The position numbers were made by a program, and so were the translations under genes. Of a stretch of DNA of 22,264 bases, positions 7,663 to 15,292 are shown piece after piece (the stretch's first letter is position 1; each line of letters opens with the position of its first letter). Under the pieces are notes generated by a model that saw only the letters and a list, made by a program, of their open reading frames with translations, ran no database searches and was not told where the DNA came from. Source of the DNA: a virus; the IMG/VR virus record IMGVR_UViG_3300025133_000647, positions 1 to 22,264 of that record; one strand, given 5' to 3'.

Positions 7663-7831
7663 ATGACTGAACAAGAAAAAAAGAAATTAAAATGGTAAGA
7701 ATATTGCTAAAGGAAAAACATCTGCTGCATATTGGGCAAATAAACTTTTTTGGGCAGGTAAAGGTGGGAGCAAAAAAAGTCCACCTAAATCACAAAAGCA
7801 TGTAAAAGGAATAAGGAGACGTAAAGCGTAA
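7663..7831 (+). CDS. Small basic protein in two frames (frameshift)
   Basis: ATG 7663 has a good ribosome site (AAAGG 7652-7656, six bases upstream), but its frame reads only MTEQEKKKLKW before TAA at 7696-7698. The +1 frame is open from 7691 and reads NGKNIAKGKTSAAYWANKLF (20 residues), then a Gly/Lys/Pro-rich basic tail ending IRRRKA. It stops at 7829-7831, overlapping the next ATG as TAATG. This second part has no ATG, GTG or TTG but looks coding. Joining the two gives about 55-56 residues (…KKL[K]NGKNIAKGK…), a compact, strongly basic protein of unknown function. Possible causes are +1 or -2 frameshifting, a natural disabling indel, or an assembly error. Its position after the capsid gene suggests a small virion or assembly factor. 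Confidence 0.5.
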
Positions 7832-8724
7832 TGAGATATCAAGAAGCATACGAAATGGTTGAAGCCGGTTTAAGTAAATCAGCTTTAGGATTTCCAATTA
7901 CAGAGCCTTTAATATCTAGTTTTTTTGATAATAAAGTTCAAGAGGTTGGAGGAAGAGTGGTAAGGAAAAGAAGTTCACAAGAACTATCTACTACTACTAC
8001 AAATGTTTATACATTAACCAATGAAGATGCTAGCATGAGAATATATAAAGTTACGCTTATTGGTAGTAGCGACAGCAAGACTGTTCCTTATGTTAGTGAA
8101 AAAAGATATGCAGAGGGTGCAGATGAAGACACTATACAGAATATTGGTTATTTTGTTAGTGAAGAAAATTCAAGTACTGGCACTATTACAGGTGCAACAA
8201 GTGCCAATCCAATAGTTATTACAAGTAGCTCTCATGGATTAGAGACTGGTGATAAAGTAAAAATAACTGGTATTGTTGGATTGCTTTCTGGTACAGGTGC
8301 TAAAAGTGAAGTTAATGATGTTGTTCATGAGATTACAGTAACAAGTGCAAATGCATTTTCAATTCCAGTTAAAGGCGCTGCTTATGGAACTGCTTATGGA
8401 AGTGCAGGAGCTTGGACCTCAAAAGATATAAAATTAACATTAACTAAAACACCTGATTCTGGAAGTACCTTAAAAGTTTATTATTATGCAAATCCTATGA
8501 CTAAAAATGCAATTACAGATGGAGTAGATTTGCCTGACCAATTAATACCAGCTTGCGTACATTATTCGTTAGCTCATTTTTTATTTTTAGATGGTCAAAT
8601 GCAAATGGGTAGCGGACATTATGGATTAGCAGAAAAAATAGAAAAAGAATTTATAGAGACAAGAAATTCAAGAGAGGCTAAACCAGATATTATACCACCA
8701 CCATTACAGGACTTTATATTCTAA
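7831..8724 (+). CDS. Head-tail adaptor-like protein with FCCH-type insert
   Basis: This 297-residue protein lies where the head-tail adaptor is expected. Residues 1-110 contain a helical start, then a beta region (TNVYTLTNEDASMRIYKVTL). Residues about 116-196 read as an inserted beta module (NPIVITSSSHGLETGDKVKI, then FSIPVKGA) typical of the 'FCCH-like' domain often found in phage structural proteins. After it the first domain appears to resume (KLTLTKTPDSGSTLKVYYYA), followed by the helix DGVDLPDQLIPACVHYSLAH and a charged C-terminal helix. The start overlaps the stop of the frameshifted small gene; AGGAG at 7814-7818 is 12 bases upstream. It could instead be another tail component, but an enzyme role is not suggested. 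Confidence 0.65.
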   Translation: MRYQEAYEMVEAGLSKSALGFPITEPLISSFFDNKVQEVGGRVVRKRSSQELSTTTTNVYTLTNEDASMRIYKVTLIGSSDSKTVPYVSEKRYAEGADEDTIQNIGYFVSEENSSTGTITGATSANPIVITSSSHGLETGDKVKITGIVGLLSGTGAKSEVNDVVHEITVTSANAFSIPVKGAAYGTAYGSAGAWTSKDIKLTLTKTPDSGSTLKVYYYANPMTKNAITDGVDLPDQLIPACVHYSLAHFLFLDGQMQMGSGHYGLAEKIEKEFIETRNSREAKPDIIPPPLQDFIF

Positions 8725-10079
8725 TGAGTACATTTAAAGTAAGAATAGAAGATTATGTTGGGGCAGTAGGTGACGACACTTTTCTAGGTGACGCACTTAC
8801 TGACACAGCAGCAGAAATTATAAGAGCAATACCTGACGATAAGGTTAAAAGTTTTACACAAGAATCTGGAGATATATCAGCAGCTTCTACAAATATAGCT
8901 AATCATAGAATAGTTAGTGTTATTAGAGAACGAGGTACAGATGGAGAGTATGTTGAGTGCAGGGAATTGCCTGTAAAGTATTTTAGAAAAGTTCAAGACT
9001 CTTCAAGCATGTTTGCTGCTAGCGTTGAATCTCCTGTATATATTATTAAGAATAGTTCTATACATGTATTTCCAACTCCTGGAGCAAGTCCAAATTGTTT
9101 TAAAGTTGAAAGTGTTACATTTCCAACTGTAGCTGCAAGTGCTTCAAATATAACGGATAGTCCAGTAGACCCGTTTCCAAACAGTATGGAAGATATGGTT
9201 GTTGTTGGTGCTAGCTCAAAAGCATGTCAATATTTAATGGCTAGAGTAAAAGATTCTATGCCTTCAGAACCTGTTTTAGTACTAGATGATATTACAGTAC
9301 CTATTACACCTAGCAACCCTACTATATCTTTTTCAAATGCAACCATAGGTGATGGGGTTAGTGTTGCTGTAGACTCAATAACTGTAGCTCCTGAAAATGC
9401 AAGTGCTACAAGTTCTACTGGTAGTGGAGATTCTGCTTATACAAAACCTAGTTTACAAGGAACTTCAGACGATTTAACAGATGTTACTGGTGGAACATTT
9501 GGAAGCCCTGCTGTAGATTATGCTACTTGGTGGGATACATTATCAGATATTATAGAAACAGAAGAAGACTCTGAATTAGCTACAGTACAAGTTGCTAAGA
9601 TTAGAAGTTATATAGAAGCTTTTAATGCAGAGGTAAACAGCGCAAGAAATGCAATGCAAGCAACAATTGAAGATGCTAGACTATCAACTCAAGCTAGCAT
9701 AGCTACTGCTGGAGATGCAACACAAGCTTCAATAGCAAATGCTTCTAATGATGTTAATGCTTCTATTTCAAAGATGAGAGAAAGCACAGGAGCTGCAATA
9801 GCAAAAATGTCACAAAGTACTAATGTTAATATTTCAAATGCTGCTAAAACTTTAGAGTCTTCAATACAGGATTACAGTTTAGAAGTAAGTAAATTTGGAA
9901 CAGATATACAAAGATATACTTCTGAAGTAAATACAGCGATTAATGAATACTCAACTGATATACAAAAATATACAGCACAAGTTGATAGATATACTAAAGA
10001 GTATAGTTGGTATCAAGACCAATATATTAGACTTGACGCAAAATTTAAAGAATCATTACAAGTGTTGATTGCTAATTAA
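8724..10079 (+). CDS. Virion protein with adaptor-like head and coiled-coil tail
   Basis: The 451-residue product has three parts. Residues 1-180 resemble adaptor or tail-completion proteins: a helical start (DYVGAVGDDTFLGDALTDTA), beta strands with SPVYIIKNSSIHVFPTPG (103-120), then DPFPNSMEDMVVVGASSKAC (149-168). Residues about 185-265 are a Ser/Thr/Pro-rich linker. Residues about 268-451 form a long helix rich in Ala, Ser, Asn and Gln with regular hydrophobic spacing, a probable coiled coil. Similar three-part proteins are common in uncultured marine phages and have no experimentally known role that I can name. It starts on the stop of the previous gene (TAATG) with no good ribosome site, so translation is probably coupled. 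Confidence 0.65.
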   Translation: MSTFKVRIEDYVGAVGDDTFLGDALTDTAAEIIRAIPDDKVKSFTQESGDISAASTNIANHRIVSVIRERGTDGEYVECRELPVKYFRKVQDSSSMFAASVESPVYIIKNSSIHVFPTPGASPNCFKVESVTFPTVAASASNITDSPVDPFPNSMEDMVVVGASSKACQYLMARVKDSMPSEPVLVLDDITVPITPSNPTISFSNATIGDGVSVAVDSITVAPENASATSSTGSGDSAYTKPSLQGTSDDLTDVTGGTFGSPAVDYATWWDTLSDIIETEEDSELATVQVAKIRSYIEAFNAEVNSARNAMQATIEDARLSTQASIATAGDATQASIANASNDVNASISKMRESTGAAIAKMSQSTNVNISNAAKTLESSIQDYSLEVSKFGTDIQRYTSEVNTAINEYSTDIQKYTAQVDRYTKEYSWYQDQYIRLDAKFKESLQVLIAN

Positions 10080-10480
10080 TGCCTAATAAAAAAATTATAA
10101 CAAAAGTTATGGTCCATCCTACTGAGTTTGTAAACGTACAATCTCGTTATTACAATGATAGTGATATAGGCAAAAGACTATCTGGTAAAATGACTACAGA
10201 TATTGCTGATAGTCAACATTCTAGTTTTTTTTCTAAAGATAAAGAAGTTACATCAGTTGGTGCTATTTTAAATACCGGTGGTGTAAGTATTATTTTTATT
10301 ATGATAAAGAATAAAGCAAATAACGATGTGTTTTTGTCTCTTAATGGTGGTAGTCAATACAATATAAAAATTTCAAAAAATGATGTATTTTCATCAGAGT
10401 TAAACGGCGTATCGTCAGCAAATATTAAAGTAAAAACAAGTTCTGAAACTAGCAATATAGAATATATAGTAGCCCAATGA
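10079..10480 (+). CDS. Small beta-rich structural protein A
   Basis: This 133-residue protein of unknown name has its first half polar. Its second half contains strands: SIIFIMIKNKANNDVFLSLN, then NIKISKNDVFSSELNGV and a final NIEYIVAQ. That second half resembles the C-terminus of the next gene product (hydrophobic strand, N-G-S, L-x-L, then 'exYVl'). The two may be diverged copies and possible decoration or tail-spike base components. The gene begins on the stop of the previous gene (TAATG) and ends overlapping the next start (ATGA), so it is tightly coupled. No ribosome site is visible. Confidence 0.55.
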   Translation: MPNKKIITKVMVHPTEFVNVQSRYYNDSDIGKRLSGKMTTDIADSQHSSFFSKDKEVTSVGAILNTGGVSIIFIMIKNKANNDVFLSLNGGSQYNIKISKNDVFSSELNGVSSANIKVKTSSETSNIEYIVAQ

Positions 10481-10974
10481 GTGCAGCAGCAAGAAGAATA
10501 CAGTATAATACTCAAGTACTTCCATTTATAAACGATGTTGCTTTAGAAGAAGAAACAATAACTCCTAAGTTAAAATATGTTGATTCTGATATAAAAAAAT
10601 CTTATGGGTGTTCTAGCTTTATAGATATAACAGCAAATCAAGTTGATGATAAATGGTTTAGAATTGACACAGAATGGGGAACTGCAAATTCTAATTGGGA
10701 AACTTTAACTACATTAAATTGGGAGGAATCTGGAGAAGATTTAACTGCTTCTGCAGAAAGGTTAAATACTTCTAATACTGCATTAGTTTTTGCTTATTTT
10801 AAAAATATTGGTTCAAACACAATATTGTTAAGTAATGATACCGGTTCTAATTATTTATTAAAGTTATCTCCTGGTAATGCCTTATATTTTAAAGCATCAA
10901 ATATACCGGTAAGTGCTATTTTTGCCAAATCTGCTAGTGGTACTAGCGCACTTGAATACGTTCTAGGAATATAA
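10477..10974 (+). CDS. Small beta-rich structural protein B
   Basis: The 165-residue protein has a Trp-rich middle (KWFRIDTEWGTANSNWETLT, then LNWEESGED) and a C-terminal beta module: ALVFAYFKNIGSNTILLSND, YLLKLSPGNALYFK, and finally SGTSALEYVLGI. The module looks like that of the gene before it and, less closely, of the C-terminus of the spike-region protein encoded at 21026-22021. I infer a small virion surface or tail component. The Trp-rich segment recalls the 39-residue product at 22021-22140 (ISQLDWDESNVKWEE). The gene overlaps its upstream neighbour by four bases (ATGA). Confidence 0.55.
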   Translation: MSAAARRIQYNTQVLPFINDVALEEETITPKLKYVDSDIKKSYGCSSFIDITANQVDDKWFRIDTEWGTANSNWETLTTLNWEESGEDLTASAERLNTSNTALVFAYFKNIGSNTILLSNDTGSNYLLKLSPGNALYFKASNIPVSAIFAKSASGTSALEYVLGI

Positions 10975-13904
10975 TGCCTAAAGAAATTTATAAATTAGAC
11001 AGATTTCATGGAGGTCTAAATACAAATGCGGACCCAAGAGATATAGAAGAAAACGAACTATCTAAAGCTACCGATATAATGGTAGATGAAATAGGAACAA
11101 TAAGAACTTTAGGCTCCGGTGTCAACCATGAAGCTTTTACTGCTACATCAAATAGACCATTTAGCGGAGCAATTAGTGCTGGTTATGGATTGTTTCATTG
11201 GAGTAGCGATAGAAAAGGTGCGCATGTTAAACAAGCAGACCTTAGTGGTACGCATACAGGAGCCGATAGTGCTACAAATATGATAGATACTAGTGCTAAT
11301 TTTCCTATAGATGGATTAATTGGTGCTAGAATAAACAATTTAACTGATGGTAGCTCTGGAACTATTACTGATAATACAGATGTAACTGTAATTGTTGGTT
11401 CATTAAGTGGCGGTTCTGATAATAGTTTTGATGACGCAGCTAACGATGCATATACTATTGATAGCTTTCCTACTACTGGCGATAATTATATAGCTTTTTC
11501 TGACGCAGATGCAACAGGTACAGTAAGTATGTATTCATTTGCATCTGATACATGGGGAGAAACAGTAACAGGATTAACTAATGTTGATGGCGGTAATCGT
11601 AAAGATGTTTTTCATGCAGTAGATGGTCAATTAAGAATATGTGATAGTAATTTTGAAAATACAAATTCAAATCAATGGTATGGTTATATAGATGAAGTAT
11701 TTTTTAAATCTGTTTCTGATACTGTAATTGTTAACCAATGGTATCAAGCTCCTGCTATGATTTCACCACCAGATGATACTTCAGAATTTGACAATATTGA
11801 ACCTACTGATATAACATACACTTCTACAGGCGGGAATTTAAGTTTGTCAGCAGATACTGGAACAAGAGATGAAACACCAGCAGCAGTACTTAATGCAGCA
11901 GGGGTATTAAATATGGTTGGAGGTATTGAGGTTACAGTAAGAATTACTACCGCTTCATATTCTGGAACTGCTTATCCGGATGAATTAATATGTGGGTTTA
12001 CAATTACTACAGGAAGTTATACTATAGCTAGTGATTTATTTAATGGAGTTGTTGGCGTAAGTCATAAAACAGATAATAAAACAGAATACGCAACAGGAAC
12101 GTCTGCTGCTACAAAAGATATAACTTATACTTTTGAATTTGGAGATAATTATTTAGGAAGTGGTAGTTTAGGGGATGATTTTGGTGCTAGTGAAACTGGA
12201 ACTGGAATAGGAACGACTTTAACAAATTTTGTGCAAGGAGGAAAAGTTGCTTCAGCAGTTTTAACAAATGTAAAAGTGACTGAAGCTGTAGTTAGTTCAG
12301 CAAATACTCAAGCTAAATTAACAGCTGAAAATGTATTTATGCAAATATTGCAAAAAACTCCAAGCGATACAACTAATATGATACCAAGAGGGTGGGATAA
12401 AGAATGGGAATATGGATTATCATTTATTTATGATGGGAAACAAGAGTCTTTAGTAAGAACTTTATTTGATAGTTCTAATAGCAATAAAACTCTTTTAGAC
12501 AATACAGATGGTCCAGAAAAATGCCCACAAGTAAAACTTTATATAGATGCAGGACAGTCTACTTTTAGCAGAAGAAAAACAGGCGCAGTTTGGTACATAC
12601 GAGAAGCAAGTGGTGGTGATTCTGCAAATGAATGGACAGCTCAAATTGAATATGATTTTATAAAAGGTGTAGCTAGAGTTGTTTCTTCTGGGAATGAAAC
12701 TGATTGTAGATTTAATTTTGCTGACGGAAATCAATATGAATTTACTGTAGATAGGGACCATTTATTATCGCCTAATTTAGTTGACACTTATTTTAGTAGA
12801 ACAGGAGTTTCAAATACAGAAACAAGTATTAATGCTAGATATAAAACTTCAGCATTAGTAAATCGTAGAATGTATGTTGGAAATGTTTTAATAACAAAAG
12901 ACGATGGCACAACTGAAGTAAAAGCCGATGCTATGTTAAAATCTCCTGTTAATAGTTTTGATGTTTTTCCTTCTTTAAGTATAGTTGAGGCTGCTGTTAA
13001 TGATGGTGAATCAATTATTGCACTTGAAGAATTTGCAGATAGAATATTACAATTTAAAGAAAACTCTTTGTATATAATAAATGTAGCTCAAGGTACTGAA
13101 TTTTTAGAAGAAACATATAAATACAAAGGTGTTTCTCAACCTTCTGCGGTATGCAAAACAGACTATGGAATTGCTTGGGCTAATAAATATGGATGTTTTT
13201 TTTATGATGGTAGACAAGTAAGAAATCTTCTTGAGAAAAAAGGAATGAATAAAATTAAAGACCATGGAACAAATTCGTGGGAAACTTTTTCTTCAGATAA
13301 TCCTATGATTGCTTATCTTCCAAAAAAGAGACAGTTACTTCTTGTTGATGGCAATACTTCAAGCGCAGATGGAGATGTTCTAATTTACGATATGGTAACA
13401 CAATCGTGGATAAAAGGTGGAGATGGCACTTTAGTTATGACATCAAATGTTACAAATTTTATTACAGATGTTAATGGAAATTTAGTTTGGTCAGCTATAA
13501 GTGGAGGCTCTACAATTACTAAGTGGGATGACGATAGTGCAACTACCGAAGGTATGGTTATAGAAACAAAGGATATAGATTTTGGTGAACCAGGAAGAAG
13601 AAAAAAATTGCACAAAGTTTTAATTACTTATGATACAGGTAATGCTACTTCTAATGTTCAAGTTGATTATGATGTAGATGGTGGGACCACATTTCCATAC
13701 GATTTTGCTGATGGTACTCAATTTGCTAGCACAGAACTAGCAGCTGCTAATGGATGGAAAGTTGCTGAATTAAAACCAGATGTATCATCAGAATCTAACA
13801 ACATTAAATCTTTTAGATTACGATTTGCTACAGATGGAACTGTTCCTGCTGGTTTTAGAATAAATGATATTTCATGTGTTTATAGAATGAAACCTCCTAG
13901 ATAA
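10974..13904 (+). CDS. Tail nozzle / head-completion-like protein
   Basis: The 976-residue protein begins KLDRFHGGLNTNADPRDIEE (residues 5-24), then LSKATDIMVDEIGTIRTLGS. This is the characteristic start of the P22 gp10-/T7 gp12-like tail nozzle family ('f.GGlNt...p..i..ne...a.Nv.vde.G.irtR.G'). The C-terminal half has beta-propeller-like text (YGIAWANKYGCFFYDGRQVR, AYLPKKRQLLLVDG, DGDVLIYDMVTQSWIKGG) and ends FRINDISCVYRMKPPR, also typical. It is longer than P22 gp10 (about 470) and T7 gp12 (about 790). The extra length seems to be two inserts, about residues 94-166 (Ser/Gly/Asp-rich) and about 270-450 (beta-rich). TAGGA at 10964-10968 precedes the ATG by five bases, and the start also overlaps the previous stop. 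Confidence 0.75.
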   Translation: MPKEIYKLDRFHGGLNTNADPRDIEENELSKATDIMVDEIGTIRTLGSGVNHEAFTATSNRPFSGAISAGYGLFHWSSDRKGAHVKQADLSGTHTGADSATNMIDTSANFPIDGLIGARINNLTDGSSGTITDNTDVTVIVGSLSGGSDNSFDDAANDAYTIDSFPTTGDNYIAFSDADATGTVSMYSFASDTWGETVTGLTNVDGGNRKDVFHAVDGQLRICDSNFENTNSNQWYGYIDEVFFKSVSDTVIVNQWYQAPAMISPPDDTSEFDNIEPTDITYTSTGGNLSLSADTGTRDETPAAVLNAAGVLNMVGGIEVTVRITTASYSGTAYPDELICGFTITTGSYTIASDLFNGVVGVSHKTDNKTEYATGTSAATKDITYTFEFGDNYLGSGSLGDDFGASETGTGIGTTLTNFVQGGKVASAVLTNVKVTEAVVSSANTQAKLTAENVFMQILQKTPSDTTNMIPRGWDKEWEYGLSFIYDGKQESLVRTLFDSSNSNKTLLDNTDGPEKCPQVKLYIDAGQSTFSRRKTGAVWYIREASGGDSANEWTAQIEYDFIKGVARVVSSGNETDCRFNFADGNQYEFTVDRDHLLSPNLVDTYFSRTGVSNTETSINARYKTSALVNRRMYVGNVLITKDDGTTEVKADAMLKSPVNSFDVFPSLSIVEAAVNDGESIIALEEFADRILQFKENSLYIINVAQGTEFLEETYKYKGVSQPSAVCKTDYGIAWANKYGCFFYDGRQVRNLLEKKGMNKIKDHGTNSWETFSSDNPMIAYLPKKRQLLLVDGNTSSADGDVLIYDMVTQSWIKGGDGTLVMTSNVTNFITDVNGNLVWSAISGGSTITKWDDDSATTEGMVIETKDIDFGEPGRRKKLHKVLITYDTGNATSNVQVDYDVDGGTTFPYDFADGTQFASTELAAANGWKVAELKPDVSSESNNIKSFRLRFATDGTVPAGFRINDISCVYRMKPPR

Positions 13905-13905
13905 T

Positions 13906-14157
13906 ATGGCAATGACAAGACAAGAAAGAATTAACCTTAATAAAAAGCAAAATAAAATTGCAAGCGTTAAAGAATCTTTTAAGAATGATTCTACTATACC
14001 TGTTAAGCCTATAGCTCAATTAAAAGATAGCACAGGTGGTACTGTTAGCAATGTATTAGATGATACAACTGCAAATCAAAAAGACGATGTAGCTTCTATC
14101 GCTAGCAAAGTAAATGAAATAATATTGGCATTACAATCTGTAGGAATTGTTAAATAA
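13906..14157 (+). CDS. Small virion protein with helical C-terminus
   Basis: This 83-residue protein has a basic N-terminal stretch (TRQERINLNKKQNKIASVKE), a Thr/Ser linker with LKDSTGGTVSNVLDDTTANQ, and a C-terminal helix DDVASIASKVNEIILALQSV. The 'DsTGGt.s..l......ndn.A.la.kvN.ii.aL...G' layout is common in small phage structural proteins, often annotated as head-fibre- or decoration-like; the exact role is unknown. It follows the nozzle gene through a TAATATG junction with no ribosome site. Confidence 0.55.
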   Translation: MAMTRQERINLNKKQNKIASVKESFKNDSTIPVKPIAQLKDSTGGTVSNVLDDTTANQKDDVASIASKVNEIILALQSVGIVK

Positions 14158-14158
14158 T

Positions 14159-14227
14159 ATGACTTTGAAAAAACTAAAAAATTATGGTAAAATATACTGG
14201 GAAAATACAACATGTCATCACGCATAG
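14159..14227 (+). CDS. Possible 22-residue leader ORF
   Basis: ATG 14159 sits in the same TAATATG junction seen at 13902 and 14794. It opens a 22-codon frame (MTLKKLKNYGKIYWENTTCH, then HA) that runs 16 bases into the next gene. It may let terminating ribosomes carry on to ATG 14212, act as a leader peptide, or be chance, since the same bases also contain a promoter-like sequence. Confidence 0.2.
   Translation: MTLKKLKNYGKIYWENTTCHHA
14165..14193 (+). promoter_or_regulatory. Candidate sigma70-type promoter
   Basis: TTGAAA (14165-14170) and TAAAAT (14188-14193) are separated by exactly 17 bases. Each box matches the bacterial consensus at five of six positions. It lies in the only gap of more than 50 bases between 7831 and 20918 and would start RNA a few bases before ATG 14212, driving the ejection-protein cluster. 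In A/T-rich DNA such matches arise by chance. Confidence 0.38.
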
Positions 14228-14796
14228 AAAAACTAGCAACAGCATATAAAGAAAGTAAGCCAGATATAGCAACTTCTGGTATTTTAAAAAGAGTGCAGTT
14301 AGAATCTGCTTTAGCAGAAGATAGAACTAATGTAGATATAAGAAGGTTTAGTACAGGATTAGATTTAGTTCAATCTACGGCACAATTTGCAAATGAATTA
14401 TCTGAACAAAAAAGATTAACACAAAGAGCTGGAAAAGAATTTGGTATATTAGATATTTTAGTAGGCGATGAAGAAGCTTTGGCTGCTGTTGAGTTAGGCG
14501 CTGCTTTAGAAGAAGAAGGTACAGTTATGATGGATGGAATGAAAGTTAAAGCACCTTCAATATATGAAGAAGACGCTTTAACTGCAAATAGGCAAATTAA
14601 AGAGTTTAGAGATAAAACTACACAGGCAACAGAAAAAGCTTTAGGAATAACAGGTGAACTTGCTAGTAGTCTAAAAGAAACAGGGTTAACAGATGAAGAA
14701 CTTGGAGGCTCTGGTTTTACAGATGAAGAAATACAATCTATGGGATTAAAGCAAAAATCATCTTTTCAAAATTTATTAGAAATGTTTAGAGAATAA
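14212..14796 (+). CDS. Helical hypothetical virion protein
   Basis: This 194-residue acidic, mostly helical protein belongs to no family I recognise. The first 100 residues form amphipathic helices (IEKLATAYKESKPD; FSTGLDLVQSTAQFANELSE). The C-terminus carries a duplicated short motif, LTDEELGG and FTDEEIQSMG (about 165-184), before a final helix. It opens the run of four genes that ends in the 1592-residue protein, the region that in T7-like phages encodes internal core proteins. A role in the internal core or as an assembly partner is an inference from position. The ribosome site is poor, so translation may depend on the upstream gene or the short leader ORF. Confidence 0.55.
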   Translation: MSSRIEKLATAYKESKPDIATSGILKRVQLESALAEDRTNVDIRRFSTGLDLVQSTAQFANELSEQKRLTQRAGKEFGILDILVGDEEALAAVELGAALEEEGTVMMDGMKVKAPSIYEEDALTANRQIKEFRDKTTQATEKALGITGELASSLKETGLTDEELGGSGFTDEEIQSMGLKQKSSFQNLLEMFRE

Positions 14797-14797
14797 T

Positions 14798-15292
14798 ATG
14801 GACCCATTTACATTAGCTTTAACAGCAGGAACGTCATTAGCTAACATTGGTTATAGTGAATTTAAAGATAGGCAGCTTCGTAAACAAAATAGAAGATTAA
14901 GTGAAACGTATGATGACCAAATTACTAAACTGTCTAACAGTATATCTGGTATAGAAGAGTTTTCTCAAGGATTAATAGAGTTAGAAACAGATACTTCTAA
15001 TATACGAAGAGGTGATATGTTTGCAGATTTTCTAACTAAATCTGAAGATATAAATACATTGTATCGAACAAATCTTGAAAAAACAGATTTAGTTTCTAGT
15101 GGTTCAATTGAAGAACCAGCTAAAAGAGCAAGAGAAAGATTAAATAGAAAAATAACTTTAGGTGAAGCTGATGAAGCTATAAGAACAGAAAAGAATTTAT
15201 TAAATATTTTGACTAGCAAAGAAGATAGTCTGGCTAGTGTAAGAAATGAGATTTTTAATTTAGAAAGCGCAAAAGCAGGACTTAGAACATAA
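14798..15292 (+). CDS. Possible small ejection (internal virion) protein
   Basis: The 164-residue product starts with a short nonpolar segment (MDPFTLALTAGTSLANIGYS) followed by long charged helices that are likely coiled coils (RKQNRRLSETYDDQITKLSN and the C-terminal half). A short nonpolar N-terminus plus a helical rod, placed before a giant internal protein, resembles the layout of T7 gp14, which forms a pore in the host outer membrane. Sequence similarity to gp14 itself is not evident to me, so this is inference from architecture and position. It joins the previous gene by TAATATG and the next by TAATG. Confidence 0.45.
   Translation: MDPFTLALTAGTSLANIGYSEFKDRQLRKQNRRLSETYDDQITKLSNSISGIEEFSQGLIELETDTSNIRRGDMFADFLTKSEDINTLYRTNLEKTDLVSSGSIEEPAKRARERLNRKITLGEADEAIRTEKNLLNILTSKEDSLASVRNEIFNLESAKAGLRT

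Noticed and set aside
12495-12761. Minus-strand open frame inside the nozzle-like gene
   Set aside because: Cys/Ser/Phe-rich composition typical of the complement of a coding strand; no start signal and no neighbouring minus-strand gene.
5857-14725. Shared GAAGAAATACAATC in the scaffold gene and the 194-residue protein gene
   Set aside because: It encodes a common acidic helix text (EEIQS) with the usual codons; 14 bases in A/T-rich, Glu-rich genes can recur by chance.
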